Positions 1 through 5,535 of a stretch of DNA of 5,535 bases are shown piece by piece. The stretch is from contig PLFA01000193.1 of the NCBI GenBank assembly GCA_003136615.1, positions 1 through 5,535 on the forward strand, written 5' to 3'. This stretch comes from Caulobacteraceae bacterium (GTDB taxonomy: Bacteria > Pseudomonadota > Alphaproteobacteria > Caulobacterales > Caulobacteraceae). A program made the position numbers and the translations under genes. The notes below the pieces were generated by a model. It saw only the letters and a list, made by a program, of their open reading frames with translations, was not told where the DNA came from and did not search any database. The stretch's first letter is position 1. Every line of letters starts with the position of its first letter.

Positions 1-1425
1 GCCAAGGAGATGCACGTCGGCCACCTGCGCTCGTCGATCATCGGCGAGGCGGTGAAGCGGCTCTACCGTTTCCGCGGCGACACGGTGATCGGCGACGCCC
101 ACTTCGGCGACTGGGGCTTCCAGATGGGGCTCTTGATTACCGCCTGCGCCGACGCGGATCCGCAGATCTCGGCGGCGCTGATTGAATTGAACGCGGCGGC
201 GGCGGACGACGAGGCTGATAAGGCCACGGCGATCACGCTGTTTGGCGACAAGATTGCCCTGGAGGATCTCGACCGGCTTTATCCCGCCGCCGCGGCCCGG
301 GCGAAGGAAGACCCCGACTATCGCGACCGGGCGCGGAGAGCCACTGCGGAGCTGCAGGCCGGCGCCGCGGGCTACAGGCTCATCTGGCGCCATTTCGCGG
401 ACGTCACGCGCGCGGCGCTAGAGCGGGACTTTGATGCGCTGGGGATCCATTTCGACCTCTGGCGCGGCGAGAGCGACGTGGATGACCTCATCGCTCCCAT
501 GGTCGATGAGCTGAGGGACAAGGGACTTCTGATCGCCGATCAGGGCGCCCAGATCATCCGCGTGGCGCGGGAGGGCGACAAGCGGGAGGTCCCACCTTTG
601 CTGGTGGTCTCCTCCGAGGGCTCGGCCATGTATGGGACCACGGATCTGGCCACGGTGCTTGACCGCAAGCGGTTCTTTGACCCGAATCTGGTGGTTTATG
701 TGGTGGACCAGCGCCAGGCAGACCATTTCGAACAGGTTTTCCGCGCCGCCTATCTGGCTGGCTACGCCGCCGAGGGCGCCCTGAGGCATGTGGGCTTCGG
801 CACCATGAACGGCGCCGACGGCAAGCCCTTCAAGACCCGGGCGGGCGGCGTGCTTAAACTGCGCGACCTTATCGACATGGCCGAAGACAAGGCCCGCGAG
901 CGGCTGCGGGAGGCCGATCTGGGCGCCGAGGCGCCTCCGGAAGAGTTCGAGGCCATCGCCCACAAGGTGGCCGTGGCGGCGCTGAAGTTCGCCGACCTCG
1001 TGAATTTCCGGGGGACATCCTATGTCTTTGATCTGGATCGTTTTTCCAGCTTCGAGGGCAAGACTGGCCCCTATCTGCTCTATCAGGCTGTGCGGGTGAA
1101 ATCCCTGCTGCGCAAGGCGGCCGCCGAGGGCGTCACAGCCGGGAACGAGATCGCGGTGGAGGCGCCGGCCGAGCGGGATGTCGTGATGATTCTCGACGGT
1201 TTCGGCCACACTCTGCTGGAGGCCTATGACAAGAGCGCCCCTAACCTCATCGCCGACCACGCCTTTCGCCTCGCCCAGGCCTTCGCGCGCTTCTACGCGG
1301 CCTGCCCGGTGCTGAGCGCGCCGCCGGCCGAGCGCAGCTCACGCCTGGCCCTGGCGAAGCTGGCCTTGGACCAGCTCGAGAAGGCGCTGGAGCTGCTTGG
1401 GCTGAAGACGCCGGAACGGATGTAG
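1..1425 (+). CDS. argS: Arginyl-tRNA synthetase (class I), 5'-truncated by window edge
   Basis: Cytoplasmic enzyme that charges tRNA-Arg with arginine using ATP. The frame is open from base 1, giving 474 visible residues before the TAG at 1423-1425. Visible residues 5-8 are HVGH, the HIGH-type ATP-binding signature, inside the family block KEMHVGHLRSS. A HFGDWG block follows near residue 34. YGTTDLATV (about 211-219) and the stretch around VVDQRQADHF (234-243) belong to the Rossmann catalytic core. GKPFKTRAGG (about 274-283) is the ArgRS replacement for KMSKS. From about residue 358 (YLLYQAVRVKSLLRKA) to the end is the helical DALR anticodon-binding domain, with the typical PERM C-terminus. 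ArgRS is usually about 560-600 residues with HIGH near residue 130, so roughly 120 N-terminal residues (the tRNA D-loop-contacting Add-1 domain) lie upstream of the window. The ATG at 10 is the Met inside this motif, not the start. Identity is very secure. Confidence 0.97.
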   Translation, partial: AKEMHVGHLRSSIIGEAVKRLYRFRGDTVIGDAHFGDWGFQMGLLITACADADPQISAALIELNAAAADDEADKATAITLFGDKIALEDLDRLYPAAAARAKEDPDYRDRARRATAELQAGAAGYRLIWRHFADVTRAALERDFDALGIHFDLWRGESDVDDLIAPMVDELRDKGLLIADQGAQIIRVAREGDKREVPPLLVVSSEGSAMYGTTDLATVLDRKRFFDPNLVVYVVDQRQADHFEQVFRAAYLAGYAAEGALRHVGFGTMNGADGKPFKTRAGGVLKLRDLIDMAEDKARERLREADLGAEAPPEEFEAIAHKVAVAALKFADLVNFRGTSYVFDLDRFSSFEGKTGPYLLYQAVRVKSLLRKAAAEGVTAGNEIAVEAPAERDVVMILDGFGHTLLEAYDKSAPNLIADHAFRLAQAFARFYAACPVLSAPPAERSSRLALAKLALDQLEKALELLGLKTPERM

Positions 1426-1480
1426 GGCGCCGAAACTTGAGGCGTCGCGGGGTGGCCGCCCATCAGCGCCTCCGCGCCGC

Positions 1481-1509
1481 TTGACTTCGCCGCGCCCCGC
1501 CCTCACTGA
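1481..1509 (+). promoter_or_regulatory. Candidate promoter of the gcv transcript (weak)
   Basis: TTGACT at 1481-1486 matches a sigma-70-type -35 element well. The only -10 candidates at 16-17 bp spacing, TCACTG or CACTGA around 1503-1509, are poor matches to TATAAT. A promoter here would start RNA at about 1511-1518, directly before aptamer I, which is what a riboswitch-led operon needs. The position is attractive but the -10 is not convincing. The real start could lie further upstream, or the leader could be reached by read-through from argS. Confidence 0.25.
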
Positions 1510-1518
1510 CGCAAGGCT

Positions 1519-1603
1519 CTCGCGGGAGAGACCGGCGGCTTAAGGCGCTGCCGGAGCCGAAGGCGCAACCGCCCCGGAAACGCTCAGGCAAAAGGACCGC
1601 GAG
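1519..1603 (+). promoter_or_regulatory. Glycine riboswitch aptamer I
   Basis: First of two glycine-binding aptamers (gcvT-type RNA element) in the leader of the gcv operon. P1 is a perfect 7-bp helix, CTCGCGG (1519-1525) with CCGCGAG (1597-1603). The class signatures appear in order: GGAGAGACC (1525-1533), GCCGAAGG (1556-1563), then GCAA (1565-1568), then CTCAGGCAAAAGGACCG (1583-1599). Between the first two, 1533-1539 pairs with 1547-1553 around a 7-nt loop (a P3a-like hairpin with one G-U pair). A short CCG/CGG helix (1569-1571 with 1575-1577) fits the P3b position. The ligand-binding core words match the family as remembered. Sequence and position directly before gcvT make the call secure. 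Confidence 0.93.
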
Positions 1604-1614
1604 GACACGACAGA

Positions 1615-1709
1615 CGCTGGAAAGAGGTGGACTCCGGGCTAAGGAGTTCTTCTCGCCGACGGAGCAAGGACCTTACCGGTCCGGAATCTCTCAGGCGCAA
1701 GGGACAGCG
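1615..1709 (+). promoter_or_regulatory. Glycine riboswitch aptamer II
   Basis: Second aptamer of the tandem pair, separated from aptamer I by only 11 nt (1604-1614), as is usual for tandem glycine switches. P1 is CGCTG (1615-1619) with CAGCG (1705-1709). Core words are GGAAAGAG (1619-1626), CGCCGACGGAGCAA (1654-1667) and CTCTCAGG (1687-1694), followed by GGGACAG (1701-1707). A 7-bp hairpin joins 1629-1635 to 1643-1649 around loop GGGCTAA, the same stem and loop size as in aptamer I. GGACC/GGTCC (1668-1672 with 1678-1682) forms the P3b arm. It differs from aptamer I by AAAG in place of GAGAG near the 5' side and GGCGCAAGGGAC in place of GGCAAAAGGAC near the 3' side. It should act with aptamer I to sense glycine and govern gcvT and the genes behind it. 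Confidence 0.92.
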
Positions 1710-1758
1710 GGGGCGCGAGATGGAGAGCGGGATGGCCGCTCTCTTCGAATCGCGTTCC
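1710..1758 (+). promoter_or_regulatory. Riboswitch expression-platform hairpin
   Basis: An extended stem-loop begins one base after aptamer II P1 and ends one base before the gcvT Shine-Dalgarno sequence. The inner stem is perfect: GAGAGCGG (1723-1730) with CCGCTCTC (1736-1743), loop GATGG, plus a possible G-U at 1722/1744. After a small internal loop, an outer stem pairs 1710-1718 with 1750-1758: CGCGA with TCGCG, then two G-U and two G-C pairs. No run of T follows, so an intrinsic terminator is unlikely. I infer a role in translation control, either stacking on P1 or exchanging with other pairings. The helices are seen in the sequence; the mechanism is inferred. Confidence 0.55.
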
Positions 1759-1759
1759 T

Positions 1760-1764
1760 GGAGG
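1760..1764 (+). promoter_or_regulatory. Shine-Dalgarno sequence of gcvT
   Basis: GGAGG lies 4 nt before the TTG at 1769. It is the only strong ribosome-binding site near the 5' end of the gcvT frame, and it decides the choice of the TTG start over the in-frame ATG at 1844, which has no comparable site and lies inside a conserved GcvT motif. Confidence 0.75.
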
Positions 1765-1768
1765 TTCT

Positions 1769-2956
1769 TTGACCACCGCTCTGGCCGCCGACACCCTTCT
1801 TTCGACACCGCTCAGCGCGGCGCATCGCTTGCGCGGCGCCCGCATGACGCCCTTCGCCGGTTACGACATGCCGGTGAGTTACGCAGCCGGCGTGCTCAAG
1901 GAGCACCTGTGGACCCGCGCTCATGCGGGCCTCTTCGATGTTTCGCATATGGGGCCGGCTTTTCTGAGCCTTACCGCCCGGAGCGGCGATCCCGCGGCCG
2001 ACCATGCGAGGGTGAGCGCCCTCATCGAGCCCCTGATCTGCGGGGATATCGCGGGCCTCGCCCCCGGGCGGCTGCGCTACACGCTGCTTCTCAACGCCCA
2101 GGGCGGGATCATTGACGACTTGATGGTGGGACGCCCCGCCGCCGATGGTCGCCAGGGCGAACTTTATCTCGTGGTCAATGCCGCCACCAAGCCTGAGGAC
2201 TTCGCGCTGATTGCCGAGGCCGCCGGGGCAAAAGGTCGCCTCACCAGAGCTGATGACGGCGCGTTGATCGCCGTCCAGGGGCCCGAGGCGGCGGCAGTCT
2301 TGGACGGGTTGATCCCCGGGGTCGGCGACCTAAGCTTCATGAGCTTCGCGCCCTTCGGCTTTGAGGGTGAGAGCCTGCTGATCTCGCGTAGCGGCTATAC
2401 TGGCGAGGATGGCTTCGAGATCCTGAGCCCCGCCTCCCTGGCGCAAACGCTTTGGGAGCGTCTTCTGGCGGATGAACGCGCGTGGCCAATCGGCCTCGGC
2501 GCCCGGGATTCTCTGCGGCTGGAGGCGGGCCTGCCGCTCTATGGGCATGACATCGACGCCACGACCTCGCCCCTGGAGGCCAATCTGGCTTTCGCGGTCT
2601 CCAAGCGACGGCTGAAGGCGTCGACCCTGCGCGGCGCCGCGCGCCTGGCCAAAGAGGCGGCCGAGGGCCCCAGCCGCCTTCGTATCGGCCTGAAGGTGGA
2701 GGGCGCGCCCGCCCGGGAGGGGGCCGAGATCACCGGCGTGGACGGCGCCCCGCTTGGCCTGGTCACCAGCGGGGGCTTTTCGCCGAGCCTCGGGACGCCC
2801 ATCGCCATGGGCTATGCGCCGCCCGCCCTCGCCGCCCCCGATACTGATCTTCGCGTCACCGTGCGCGGCCGCGCCCAAGGCGCGCGCGTCGTCGCCATGC
2901 CGTTTTTTCCTCACCGTTATCATCGCCCCACAACCAAGCCGGAGACCCGACCATGA
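1769..2956 (+). CDS. gcvT: Glycine cleavage system T protein (aminomethyltransferase)
   Basis: T protein of the cytoplasmic glycine cleavage system. It takes the aminomethyl group from lipoyl-GcvH, gives methylene-tetrahydrofolate and releases ammonia. The 395 residues are close to the family norm (about 360-400). Diagnostic blocks are GARMTPFAGYDMPV (23-36), FDVSHMG (56-62), GGIIDD (112-117; this acidic pair includes the catalytic, folate-contacting Asp), SGYTGEDGFEI (208-218), ARDSLRLEAGLPLYGHDI (245-262) and the C-terminal GcvT domain with VTSGGFSPSLG (332-342). SKRR at 278-281 resembles the form I recall from alphaproteobacteria. TTG at 1769 is chosen because GGAGG precedes it and because the next in-frame Met (codon 26, base 1844) is the M of the conserved GARM motif. 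The gene is first in the operon and directly behind a tandem glycine riboswitch. Its stop overlaps the gcvH start (ATGA), so the two are probably translationally coupled. Function is secure; the exact start is likely. Confidence 0.95.
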   Translation: MTTALAADTLLSTPLSAAHRLRGARMTPFAGYDMPVSYAAGVLKEHLWTRAHAGLFDVSHMGPAFLSLTARSGDPAADHARVSALIEPLICGDIAGLAPGRLRYTLLLNAQGGIIDDLMVGRPAADGRQGELYLVVNAATKPEDFALIAEAAGAKGRLTRADDGALIAVQGPEAAAVLDGLIPGVGDLSFMSFAPFGFEGESLLISRSGYTGEDGFEILSPASLAQTLWERLLADERAWPIGLGARDSLRLEAGLPLYGHDIDATTSPLEANLAFAVSKRRLKASTLRGAARLAKEAAEGPSRLRIGLKVEGAPAREGAEITGVDGAPLGLVTSGGFSPSLGTPIAMGYAPPALAAPDTDLRVTVRGRAQGARVVAMPFFPHRYHRPTTKPETRP

Positions 2957-3318
2957 GATTCACCAAGGATCATGAATGGGTGGAAATGGAGGGCGAAATC
3001 GCCACCGTGGGCATCACCGCCTACGCCGCTGAACAGTTGGGGGATGTGGTTTTCGTGGAGCTTCCGACCCCCGGCGCGACCCTGAAGGCCGGCGCTGAGA
3101 TGGCGGTGGTGGAGAGCGTCAAGGCCGCCTCGGACGTCTATGCCCCGATATCCGGTGAGGTCACGGCCGCCAATGCCGAGCTGACCGACAATCCCCAGTC
3201 GGTGAATGACGCGCCCGAAAACGGCGGCTGGCTGGTGAAGATCAAGATCGCCGATCCCGCCCAGGTTGAGTCCCTCATGGATCGCGACGCCTACGAAGCC
3301 CATCTGCGGAGCCTCTGA
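2953..3318 (+). CDS. gcvH: Glycine cleavage system H protein (lipoyl carrier)
   Basis: Small lipoylated shuttle protein that carries the aminomethyl intermediate from the P protein to the T protein, then is reoxidised by the L protein. The 121 residues are normal for the family (about 120-130). It opens with the typical FTKDHEWVE and continues through VGITAYAAEQLGDVVFVELP. The lipoyl-attachment site is ESVKAASDVYAP with Lys57 as the modified residue. SVND (83-86) and GGWLVKIK (91-98) complete the fold. The ATG shares four bases with the gcvT stop, and a GGAGA at 2941-2945 inside gcvT supplies the ribosome-binding site, 7 nt before the start. A lipoate ligase or LipA/LipB must modify it; neither is in the window. 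There are no anomalies. Confidence 0.97.
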   Translation: MRFTKDHEWVEMEGEIATVGITAYAAEQLGDVVFVELPTPGATLKAGAEMAVVESVKAASDVYAPISGEVTAANAELTDNPQSVNDAPENGGWLVKIKIADPAQVESLMDRDAYEAHLRSL

Positions 3319-3323
3319 CGCCC

Positions 3324-4673
3324 ATGCGCTATTTGCCTCTCACGGCGGCTGACCGGACCGATATGCTGGGGGTGATCGGCGCCGTCAGCGTCGAGACTCT
3401 GTTCGCCGATGTCCCCGCGGCGGCGCGGCTGGAAGGCCTCATCAACCTTCCGCGTCAGGCCTCGGAGGCCGCGGTGGAGCGGCGCCTCGGGGCGTTGGCG
3501 GACCGCAACCGCGCCGCCGGGGCGGGGCCGTTCTTCATGGGGGCCGGGGCCTATCGCCACCATGTCCCGGCGAGCGTCGATCACCTCATCCAGCGTTCGG
3601 AGTTTCTCACCAGCTACACCCCCTATCAGCCCGAGATCGCCCAAGGCACCTTACAGGTTCTCTTCGAGTTCCAGACCCAGGTGGCGACCCTGCTTGGCCT
3701 GCCGGTGGCCAATGCCTCCATGTACGACGGATCCACCGCCTGCGCCGAAGCGGTGATGATGGCCGCGCGGGTGACCAGGCGGCGCAAGGCCGTGCTCTCG
3801 GGCGGCGTCCATCCGCACTATGCGGCAAGCGCCCATACGCTGGCCCATTCGGCGGGGGTGATACCTGAGCGTCTGGCGGCCGCCATCGATGACGAGGCGG
3901 CGGTGATCGGCGCTATCGACGCGGAGACGGCCTGTGTGGTGGTCCAGACGCCCAATGTATTCGGGACCGTCACGGATGTGAGCGCGATCGCTGAGGCCGC
4001 CCACGCCGCCGGCGCGCTGCTGATCGTGGTCACGACCGAGGCGGTGTCGTTCGGCCTATTGAAATCGCCGGGCGAAATGGGCGCGGACATCGCCGTGGCG
4101 GAGGGGCAGTCCATCGGCAATGCGCTGAATTTCGGCGGCCCCTATGTGGGGCTTTTCGCCTGTCGCGAGGCTTTGGCGCGCCAGATGCCGGGGCGCCTTT
4201 GCGGCGAGACCCTGGACGCCGAGGGACGGCGCGGCTTCGTGCTGACCCTCTCCACCCGTGAGCAGCATATCCGTCGCGACAAGGCCACATCCAATATCTG
4301 CACCAATTCAGGTCTCTGCGCCCTGGGCTTCAGCATTCACATGTCGCTGCTGGGCGGCGAGGGGCTTCGCACCCTGGCCAGGATCAATCATGCGAGGGCC
4401 CGCGCCACGCGGGACGCCCTGGCCGCGATCCCGGGCGTTGAGATTCTTACCCCGCGTTTCTTCAATGAGTTCGCCGTCCGCCTGCCGGGCCCGGCGGCGC
4501 CCGTCGTGGAGGCTTTGGCCAAGCGGGATGTTCTGGCCGGCGTTCCCGTCTCGCGGCTGGATCCCGCCGCGGGTCTGGATGACGTCCTCCTGGTCTGCGC
4601 CACCGAGACCGTTCTGCCAGGGGATATCGCCACCCTGGCCTCAGCCCTCGCCGAGGAGCTTCTCCTGACATGA
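3324..4673 (+). CDS. gcvPA: Glycine dehydrogenase (decarboxylating) subunit 1, P protein alpha part
   Basis: N-terminal half of the split P protein. With GcvPB it forms the PLP-dependent glycine decarboxylase that loads GcvH. The 449 residues match the usual subunit-1 length (about 440-450). Family blocks: RYLPLT at the start, FMGAGAYRHHVPASVDHL (71-88), FLTSYTPYQPEIAQGTLQ (94-111), FEFQT (115-119), ANASMYDGSTACAEA (129-143), VQTPNVFG (207-214), EGQSIGNALNFGGPYVGLF (260-278), TREQHIRRDKATSNICTNSG (311-330) and ARINHARA (352-359). Subunit 1 has the aminotransferase-like fold but not the PLP lysine, which resides in subunit 2. It begins 5 nt after gcvH; GGAG at 3308-3311 is the closest ribosome-binding site but is 12 nt from the ATG, so coupling to gcvH translation is plausible. 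Its stop overlaps the gcvPB start by ATGA, fitting 1:1 synthesis of two interlocking subunits. Confidence 0.96.
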   Translation: MRYLPLTAADRTDMLGVIGAVSVETLFADVPAAARLEGLINLPRQASEAAVERRLGALADRNRAAGAGPFFMGAGAYRHHVPASVDHLIQRSEFLTSYTPYQPEIAQGTLQVLFEFQTQVATLLGLPVANASMYDGSTACAEAVMMAARVTRRRKAVLSGGVHPHYAASAHTLAHSAGVIPERLAAAIDDEAAVIGAIDAETACVVVQTPNVFGTVTDVSAIAEAAHAAGALLIVVTTEAVSFGLLKSPGEMGADIAVAEGQSIGNALNFGGPYVGLFACREALARQMPGRLCGETLDAEGRRGFVLTLSTREQHIRRDKATSNICTNSGLCALGFSIHMSLLGGEGLRTLARINHARARATRDALAAIPGVEILTPRFFNEFAVRLPGPAAPVVEALAKRDVLAGVPVSRLDPAAGLDDVLLVCATETVLPGDIATLASALAEELLLT

Positions 4674-5535
4674 CCTTGCAAAGCGTCGGCCGCCCCACCC
4701 GGGCGGAGTTCCAGCCTCAAATCGGTGAAGGGCGCGCCAGCACGGATGGCCGCATCGGCCAGGGCCTGCTCCAGGACGAGCCCCTGATCTTCGAGCGGGG
4801 TCGCTGGGATGTGAGTGGGGTCGACTTCGATCTGGAAGATGAGCTCTTCGACGAGAGCGATCTGGCGGGCCTTACGCGCGCCGCGGCCCCAGCCCTGCCG
4901 GGCCTCTCCGAGCCGGAGACCCTTCGGCACTATGTGCGGCTCAGCCAGCGCAACCACGCCATTGATCTGGCGATCTACCCGCTCGGCTCCTGCACCATGA
5001 AGCATAATCCCAGGCTCGGTGAGAAGATGGCCCGCCTGGCCGGGTTCGCCGATCTCCACCCCTTGCAGCCCATGGCGACGGTGCAGGGCGCGCTCGCCGT
5101 CATGGAAGAGCTGGCCCACTGGCTGAAGACCCTCACGGGCATGCCCGCGGTGGCCCTCTCGCCCAAGGCCGGCGCCCACGGCGAGCTGTGCGGCCTCCTG
5201 GCCATCCGCGCCGCCCATGAAGCGCGCGGCGATGCCCGCACCACCGTACTCACGCCCACCTCGGCCCACGGCACCAATCCCGCCACCGCCGCCCTGGCCG
5301 GCTATGAGGTGCAGGAGATCGCCCAGACCGCCGATGGGCGGGTGGACCTTTCCGACCTGGCCGCCAAGCTCGGCCCCCATGTGGCGGCGATCATGGTCAC
5401 CAATCCCAATACCTGCGGCCTGTTTGAGCGGGACATCATTGAGATCGCGCGGCTCACCCATGCTGCGGGGGCGTTCTTCTATGGCGACGGCGCCAATTTC
5501 AACGCCATTGTCGGGCGGGTGCGGCCGGCGGACCT
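4670..5535 (+). CDS. gcvPB: Glycine dehydrogenase (decarboxylating) subunit 2, P protein beta part, 3'-truncated by window edge
   Basis: C-terminal-half subunit of the split P protein and the one that binds PLP. The frame is open to the last base, giving 288 complete codons of an expected roughly 480-530. It starts at the ATG overlapping the gcvPA stop, with GAGGAG at 4653-4658 as ribosome-binding site. The N-terminus reads GRPTRAEFQP, then LLQDEPLIFERGR (33-45), a normal entry for this family. Conserved blocks are YVRLSQRNHAIDLAIYPLGS (88-107) followed by CTMKHNPRL, LHPLQP (129-134), SPKAGAHGELCGLLAIRAA (164-182), TSAHGTNPATAA (197-208), VTNPNTCGLFE (243-253) and YGDGANFNAIVGRVRPAD (271-288). 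The PLP Schiff-base lysine belongs to the LHKTF motif, expected about 10-15 codons past the window edge, so it cannot be checked here. The SPKAGAHGEL wording resembles alphaproteobacterial members. Identity is very secure. Confidence 0.96.
   Translation, partial: MTLQSVGRPTRAEFQPQIGEGRASTDGRIGQGLLQDEPLIFERGRWDVSGVDFDLEDELFDESDLAGLTRAAAPALPGLSEPETLRHYVRLSQRNHAIDLAIYPLGSCTMKHNPRLGEKMARLAGFADLHPLQPMATVQGALAVMEELAHWLKTLTGMPAVALSPKAGAHGELCGLLAIRAAHEARGDARTTVLTPTSAHGTNPATAALAGYEVQEIAQTADGRVDLSDLAAKLGPHVAAIMVTNPNTCGLFERDIIEIARLTHAAGAFFYGDGANFNAIVGRVRPAD

Noticed and set aside
418..1260. Minus-strand open frame (280 codons) opposite argS
   Set aside because: It is antisense to the conserved ArgRS core, with no recognisable motif; a GC-driven shadow frame.
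1439..1472. Possible argS terminator: GAGGCG (1439-1444) with CGCCTC (1467-1472), enclosing a small GCGG/CCGC stem
   Set aside because: Only 6 outer pairs and a large inner region, with no T-tract afterwards. GC-rich DNA yields such stems by chance, so it is not annotated as a terminator.
1506..1613. Leader-linker kink-turn (P0) pairing CTG 1506-1508 with CAG 1611-1613 next to GA 1609-1610
   Set aside because: Known tandem glycine switches have such an interaction, but only three pairs are visible here and the transcript start is uncertain (possibly downstream of 1508), so I cannot support it.
1722..1744. Inner hairpin as an intrinsic transcription terminator
   Set aside because: The stem is strong, but the following bases are TTCGAATCGCG, not a T-run.
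1844..1846. In-frame ATG as an alternative gcvT start
   Set aside because: It would remove the conserved N-terminal TPL...GAR segment, and it has no good Shine-Dalgarno.
1627..2115. Plus-strand open frame starting inside aptamer II and running into gcvT in another frame
   Set aside because: It overlaps riboswitch core elements and the conserved start of gcvT. The product is Arg-rich with no motif and there is no ribosome-binding site of note.
4388..5461. Long minus-strand open frame (357 codons) opposite gcvPA and gcvPB
   Set aside because: It lies wholly antisense to two strongly conserved genes. Its translation is low-complexity Gly/Ala/Arg-rich with no recognisable domain, as expected from high-GC codon use on the other strand.

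Overview
The window is a GC-rich, tightly packed stretch of bacterial chromosome. It carries the 3' part of argS (arginyl-tRNA synthetase), a 343-base leader containing a tandem glycine riboswitch, and the glycine cleavage genes gcvT, gcvH, gcvPA and gcvPB, all on the + strand. The GC content, the split P-protein (GcvPA and GcvPB as separate subunits) and the wording of motifs such as SPKAGAHGEL in GcvPB and SKRR in GcvT suggest an alphaproteobacterium, possibly Caulobacterales-like. That placement is inference from memory of the families, not a search result.

Layout: 1-1425 is argS without its N-terminus, because the window opens just before the HIGH-type motif. 1426-1768 is non-coding. It holds a weak promoter candidate near 1481, glycine aptamer I (1519-1603), an 11-nt linker, glycine aptamer II (1615-1709), and a long hairpin (1710-1758) that ends just before the gcvT Shine-Dalgarno sequence. 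gcvT (1769-2956) most likely starts at TTG. gcvH (2953-3318) overlaps gcvT by ATGA. gcvPA (3324-4673) follows after 5 nt. gcvPB (4670 to the window edge) overlaps gcvPA by ATGA and is cut off before its PLP-binding lysine.

Together the four gcv genes encode the T, H and P proteins of the glycine cleavage system. GcvPA/PB (PLP-dependent) decarboxylates glycine and passes the aminomethyl group to the lipoyl arm of GcvH. GcvT transfers the one-carbon unit to tetrahydrofolate and releases ammonia. The L protein (dihydrolipoamide dehydrogenase), which reoxidises GcvH, is not in the window. The riboswitch makes the operon responsive to glycine; this class normally turns gcv expression on when glycine is in excess.

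The gene content is well known and I do not see a new system. What deserves a second look is the riboswitch-to-start-codon region. It lacks a U-tract terminator, can form competing helices (one covering the Shine-Dalgarno), and leads into a TTG start codon, which together point to control at translation initiation.
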